In this document: one piece after another, positions 14,176 to 16,299 of the stretch
How positions within the stretch are numbered: position 1 is the stretch's first letter
Layout: every line of letters begins with the position of its first letter
Source of the DNA: an uncultured Candidatus Pelagibacter sp.
GTDB taxonomy: Bacteria > Pseudomonadota > Alphaproteobacteria > Pelagibacterales > Pelagibacteraceae
Direction: 5' to 3'
Length of the DNA stretch: 16,299 nt
NCBI GenBank assembly: GCA_913043015.1
Contig: CAJWKX010000006.1
Span: 1-16,299 of the forward strand
Position numbers and translations under genes: made by a program
Notes under the pieces: generated by a model
Database searches by the model: none
The model's input: the letters and a program-made list of their open reading frames with translations, nothing else
What the model was told of the DNA's origin: nothing

Positions 14176-14786
14176 TAATGTGACCAAATATCTTCTTTGA
14201 ATGAGGCAAGATCAAGGTCCACTCTTGTTTGTATAAATTTTATACTATTTTCATAAAGATTCATTCTATTTTCTCTGATTAATATTTTATCTAAAGCATT
14301 ATTTATTTTATGTAAATGTATAACGTCATTCGCACAATATTTCAGCATAGGTTGATTAAGTTCGCCTCCAAAGTCAGAGACTTGATGTTGTTTACTAATA
14401 TCAATTCCAATGAATTCTTTTACTAAATCTTTAAGACTATGTCGGTCCGTATAAGTTCTTGAAAGTTTTGACTTTATTTTTGTGCAATCAATATTTTGAA
14501 CATTAATTTTTAAATAGTGAGAAATAAAGGCTAAGTCAGCTCTAGCAAAATGAAAAATTTTTTTTACTTTCTTATCTTCAAGAACTTTAACAAGAGTTAC
14601 AGCTTTATAGTTACTTCTATCCAATTGAATAATATGAGCATCTGAGTTTCCAGTCGATATTTGCACCAAACAAAGAGGGTCACGTTTAACATTTAAACCG
14701 CCCATTTCACAATCAACAGCAATTGTATTGCCTAGTTTTAAATCATCTGGTAAGTCGTACTTGTGTAACTTAATATCTAAATTCAT
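14175..14786 (-). CDS. rnd: Ribonuclease D-like 3'-5' exonuclease (short, no HRDC domain)
   Basis: DEDDy 3'-5' exonuclease expected to trim stable RNA precursors such as tRNA. 203 residues, only the catalytic domain: the C-terminal HRDC domains of E. coli RNase D (375 residues) are absent, which is the normal short form in alphaproteobacteria. Motifs: Asp25 and Glu27 in VDCEMGGL, Asp84 in HFARADLAF, and Tyr150 with Asp154 in YCANDVIHLH; DRHSLKDLV and KQHQVSDF lie between as in the family. First gene of the long minus-strand run; its ATG is 15 bases from the divergent NDUFA9-like gene. The stop overlaps the kdsD ATG by one base. Confidence 0.92.
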   Translation of the reverse strand: MNLDIKLHKYDLPDDLKLGNTIAVDCEMGGLNVKRDPLCLVQISTGNSDAHIIQLDRSNYKAVTLVKVLEDKKVKKIFHFARADLAFISHYLKINVQNIDCTKIKSKLSRTYTDRHSLKDLVKEFIGIDISKQHQVSDFGGELNQPMLKYCANDVIHLHKINNALDKILIRENRMNLYENSIKFIQTRVDLDLASFKEDIWSH

Positions 14787-14801
14787 TTAAAATATATATA
14801 T
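14787..14801. promoter_or_regulatory. 15-base divergent intergenic region
   Basis: Only 15 bases, all A or T (a TTAAAA followed by alternating AT), separate the rnd start (14786, minus) from the NDUFA9-like start (14802, plus). On the plus strand TAAAAT (14788-14793) and on the minus strand the complementary TATATT could act as -10 elements. Either the mRNAs are nearly leaderless or promoters lie inside the opposite coding regions. No Shine-Dalgarno fits on either side. Confidence 0.4.
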
Positions 14802-15761
14802 ATGAAAGGAAAAAATATTCTAGTATTCGGTGGATCAGGTCAAATCGGTCGTCATTTGATTAGGAAGCTAACCAAAAATAATCATATGGTTACTGTAGTA
14901 ACACGGAATATTCACCAAAAAGGTTATGTATTAAAAACTCAAGGAAATCCTGGTTATTTAGATATTGTTGAAGAAAATATTTTTGATGAAGAGAAGTTAA
15001 ATAATCTAATAAAAAACAAAGATGTATGTATAAACTTAATTGGAATATTGTTTGAAAAAAGAGACAATACTTTCCAAAATATCCATGTAAATTTACCTTC
15101 GATAATTTCAAAAATTTGTAAACAAAATAATATTGAACAATTTATTCATATTTCAGCACTTGGAATAGATAAAGCAAAAGATAGCAATTATGCCAAAAGT
15201 AAATTAGAAGGGGAAAAAAAAATTCAAACAAATTTTGATAAAGCCACAATTCTAAGACCATCGATTGTATATTCAGTTGATGATAACTTTACAACTAATT
15301 TTATGACATTGTTAAATCGACTTCCTTTTTTTCCTCTTTATTATAATGGTGAGACCAAGTTTACTCCAATTCATTGTTCCGAACTAACTGAAATTATTTT
15401 GCAAATAATTAATGAAAATATTTGTTCTGAGATTATCGAATGTATTGGTCCACAAAAAATGACATTTAAAGAGATTCTTCAAAGACTTTTAAAACTAATT
15501 GATAAAAAAAGATTATTGATTCCAATACCTTTAATTGTAGCAAAACTTATGACTCAGTTCTTTCAATTATTTCCAAAACCATTATTAACTTTAGATCAAT
15601 TGAAATTATTAAAATATGATAATCTATTATCAGGAAATTATAAATCTAATTTAGATATTGGATATAATTGTAAACTCAAATTTGAAGAAGAAGTAGAAAA
15701 ATACTGTTATATGTGGAGAGAAGCTGGTCAATTTTCAAAAAAAGATTTAAATGTAAATTAA
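14802..15761 (+). CDS. NDUFA9-like atypical short-chain dehydrogenase (complex I-associated type)
   Basis: Extended/atypical SDR of the group that includes the mitochondrial complex I accessory subunit NDUFA9 and its alphaproteobacterial homologs. 319 residues. N-terminal Rossmann fold with GGSGQIGRHL (10-19) for NAD(P) binding; the ISALG segment, then Tyr130 and Lys134 (NYAKSK) in the YxxxK position; LRPSIVYSVDDNF (151-163), a stretch very typical of this subgroup. In mitochondria the protein stabilises complex I and binds NADPH without obvious turnover; in bacteria the role is unsettled. Divergently transcribed from rnd. Convergent with the GcrA-like gene across 289 bases. Other NAD-dependent epimerases share the fold; the RPS-V motif favours the NDUFA9 group. 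Confidence 0.85.
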   Translation: MKGKNILVFGGSGQIGRHLIRKLTKNNHMVTVVTRNIHQKGYVLKTQGNPGYLDIVEENIFDEEKLNNLIKNKDVCINLIGILFEKRDNTFQNIHVNLPSIISKICKQNNIEQFIHISALGIDKAKDSNYAKSKLEGEKKIQTNFDKATILRPSIVYSVDDNFTTNFMTLLNRLPFFPLYYNGETKFTPIHCSELTEIILQIINENICSEIIECIGPQKMTFKEILQRLLKLIDKKRLLIPIPLIVAKLMTQFFQLFPKPLLTLDQLKLLKYDNLLSGNYKSNLDIGYNCKLKFEEEVEKYCYMWREAGQFSKKDLNVN

Positions 15762-15806
15762 ATAAATTAAGTATATTAATAATATGATAATTTATATTAT
15801 TTATTT
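15760..15806 (+). terminator. possible AT-only hairpin after the NDUFA9-like gene
   Basis: AAATAAAT (15760-15767) and ATTTATTT (15799-15806) are perfect inverted repeats 31 bases apart; two more T bases follow the second arm. The stem has no G:C pair and the loop is long, so this is only a weak terminator candidate in a region that is nearly all A and T. Confidence 0.2.
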
Positions 15807-16050
15807 TTAGTTTGTTAAGTTTTTATATTTATTACTTATATTTCTACCAAATCAATTATGTATGAGATTGAAGTAAAACAAAATATTAATTTTAATAATG
15901 AAAAAAAATTAAAGACCCAGCGTCGAATTAAAAACAAAAAAATCTAAACACGAGTATAACAAACGAAATCAATCAGCTAAAAAAACTTTAAGATCATGTA
16001 ACTTTTAATAGGCATGATTTTAATAAAGGTAAGGATAAAATTTAAAATTT
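15762..16050. other. Convergent intergenic region, 289 bases, no confident gene
   Basis: Longest non-coding stretch in the window, between two convergent genes. No tRNA, rRNA-like stem set, repeat array or strong terminator was seen. The first 75 bases are almost pure A/T; bases 15910-16035 are slightly richer in G/C and in protein-like codons on the plus strand. Confidence 0.5.
15858..16045 (+). pseudogene. possible decayed small ORF
   Basis: ATG at 15858 opens a 29-codon frame ending at 15947 (MYEIEVKQN... RIKNKKI). A single -1 shift at the A7 run (15936-15942) would continue into NLNTSITNEINQLKKL, a TAA at 15989, then DHVTFNRHDFNKGKDKI up to 16045. The continuation has Asp, His, Gly and Arg residues that are unusual for random A/T sequence, so it may be the remains of a small gene. 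No family is recognised, there is no Shine-Dalgarno, and chance is a serious alternative. Confidence 0.18.
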
Positions 16051-16299
16051 TTATGCTGATTTAATTTTTTTTTCTATAAATTTAGGAAAATCATCTTCAT
16101 CAATCAAATCTTCTTTTTTACCTTTAGGCTGAAAAATTATCATTAAGTGAAGTGGGCAATATGAAAATTTTTCAACCGTTTTTCTTCCGCAAAAAGAAGC
16201 ATCAGGTTCATTTGGATGACCTTCCATGTATTTACAAGTATGATCAGTAAGTTGCTCTAAATGCAAATTTTTTGCTGGTTCAAAATCTTTATCTAAGAG
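16051..16299 (-). CDS. gcrA: GcrA-family cell cycle regulator, C-terminal part (5' end outside window)
   Basis: C-terminal part of a GcrA-like transcription factor, which in Caulobacter works with sigma-70 at promoters carrying CcrM-methylated GANTC sites. The frame is open to the window edge, so the N-terminal DNA-binding domain is out of view; TTG at 16266 is only the first start-like codon inside. The visible part matches the conserved GcrA C-terminal region: DHTCKYMEGHP, then DASFCGRKTVEKFSYCPLH, with the Cys residues and His of the putative metal site, then IIFQPKGKK (usually AYQP). An acidic tail (KEDLIDEDDFPKFIEKK) follows. GcrA is essentially restricted to alphaproteobacteria and some of their phages, which supports the taxonomic reading. 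Stands alone here, convergent with the NDUFA9-like gene. Confidence 0.83.
   Translation of the reverse strand, partial: LLDKDFEPAKNLHLEQLTDHTCKYMEGHPNEPDASFCGRKTVEKFSYCPLHLMIIFQPKGKKEDLIDEDDFPKFIEKKIKSA

Noticed and set aside
14175..14187. TTG start for kdsD at 14187
   Set aside because: It would overlap rnd by 13 bases and add MVTL before the family N-terminus; the ATG at 14175 gives a TAATG coupling and the same length as E. coli KdsD.
15762..16050. tRNA, tmRNA or other structured RNA in the spacer
   Set aside because: No cloverleaf, TTC loop or GC-rich stems could be found on either strand.

Overview
The window reads as a piece of chromosome from a streamlined, very AT-rich, free-living alphaproteobacterium, most likely the SAR11 / Pelagibacterales lineage or a convergent neighbour such as the AEGEAN-169/HIMB59 type. 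The reasons are Lys/Asn/Ile-rich proteins, long A/T homopolymers inside genes, almost no spacer DNA, a GcrA-family cell-cycle regulator (an alphaproteobacterial hallmark), an NDUFA9-like protein, and the alphaproteobacterial gene order aroA-cmk-rpsA-ihfB ... trpF-trpB-trpA-accD-folC. The assignment is inference; no 16S or other marker is present.

Layout. (1) Bases 1-2296, plus strand: the 3' part of an MGME1-like PD-(D/E)XK exonuclease, then sbcB (exonuclease I) with its own leader, then a small thioredoxin with a CAPC active site. (2) Bases 14786 down to 2289, minus strand: 14 consecutive genes with about 18 spacer bases in total: rnd, kdsD, lptC, lptB, aroA, cmk, rpsA, ihfB, pyrF, trpF, trpB, trpA, accD, folC. 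This run joins envelope (Kdo/LPS) genes, shikimate, nucleotide, translation/nucleoid, tryptophan, fatty-acid and folate functions. It ends convergently against the thioredoxin gene, with the two stop codons lying inside one short perfect inverted repeat. (3) Bases 14802-15761, plus strand: an NDUFA9-like atypical SDR, divergent from rnd across only 15 A/T bases. (4) Bases 15762-16050: the only sizeable non-coding stretch, with a weak hint of a decayed small ORF. (5) Bases 16051-16299, minus strand: the C-terminal part of a GcrA-like protein cut by the window edge.

The most unusual content is in the trpF-trpB-trpA-accD-folC block. All five ORFs are full length and recognisable, yet several motifs that are close to invariant in the families I know are changed. 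In tryptophan synthase the two known inter-subunit contacts (alpha Asp56 with beta Lys167, and alpha Gly181 with beta Ser178, Salmonella numbering) are substituted on both sides at once. The TrpB catalytic Glu109 is Asp, and the TrpB GPHPYP stretch is rewritten. FolC has an altered P-loop (GTNSKYS). AccD has a CC...CxxC zinc ribbon. By contrast pyrF, kdsD, ihfB and rpsA look ordinary, so a general loss of constraint is not an obvious explanation. lptA, usually between lptC and lptB, is missing from its usual place.

No tRNA, rRNA, CRISPR array, insertion sequence or prophage attachment site was seen.
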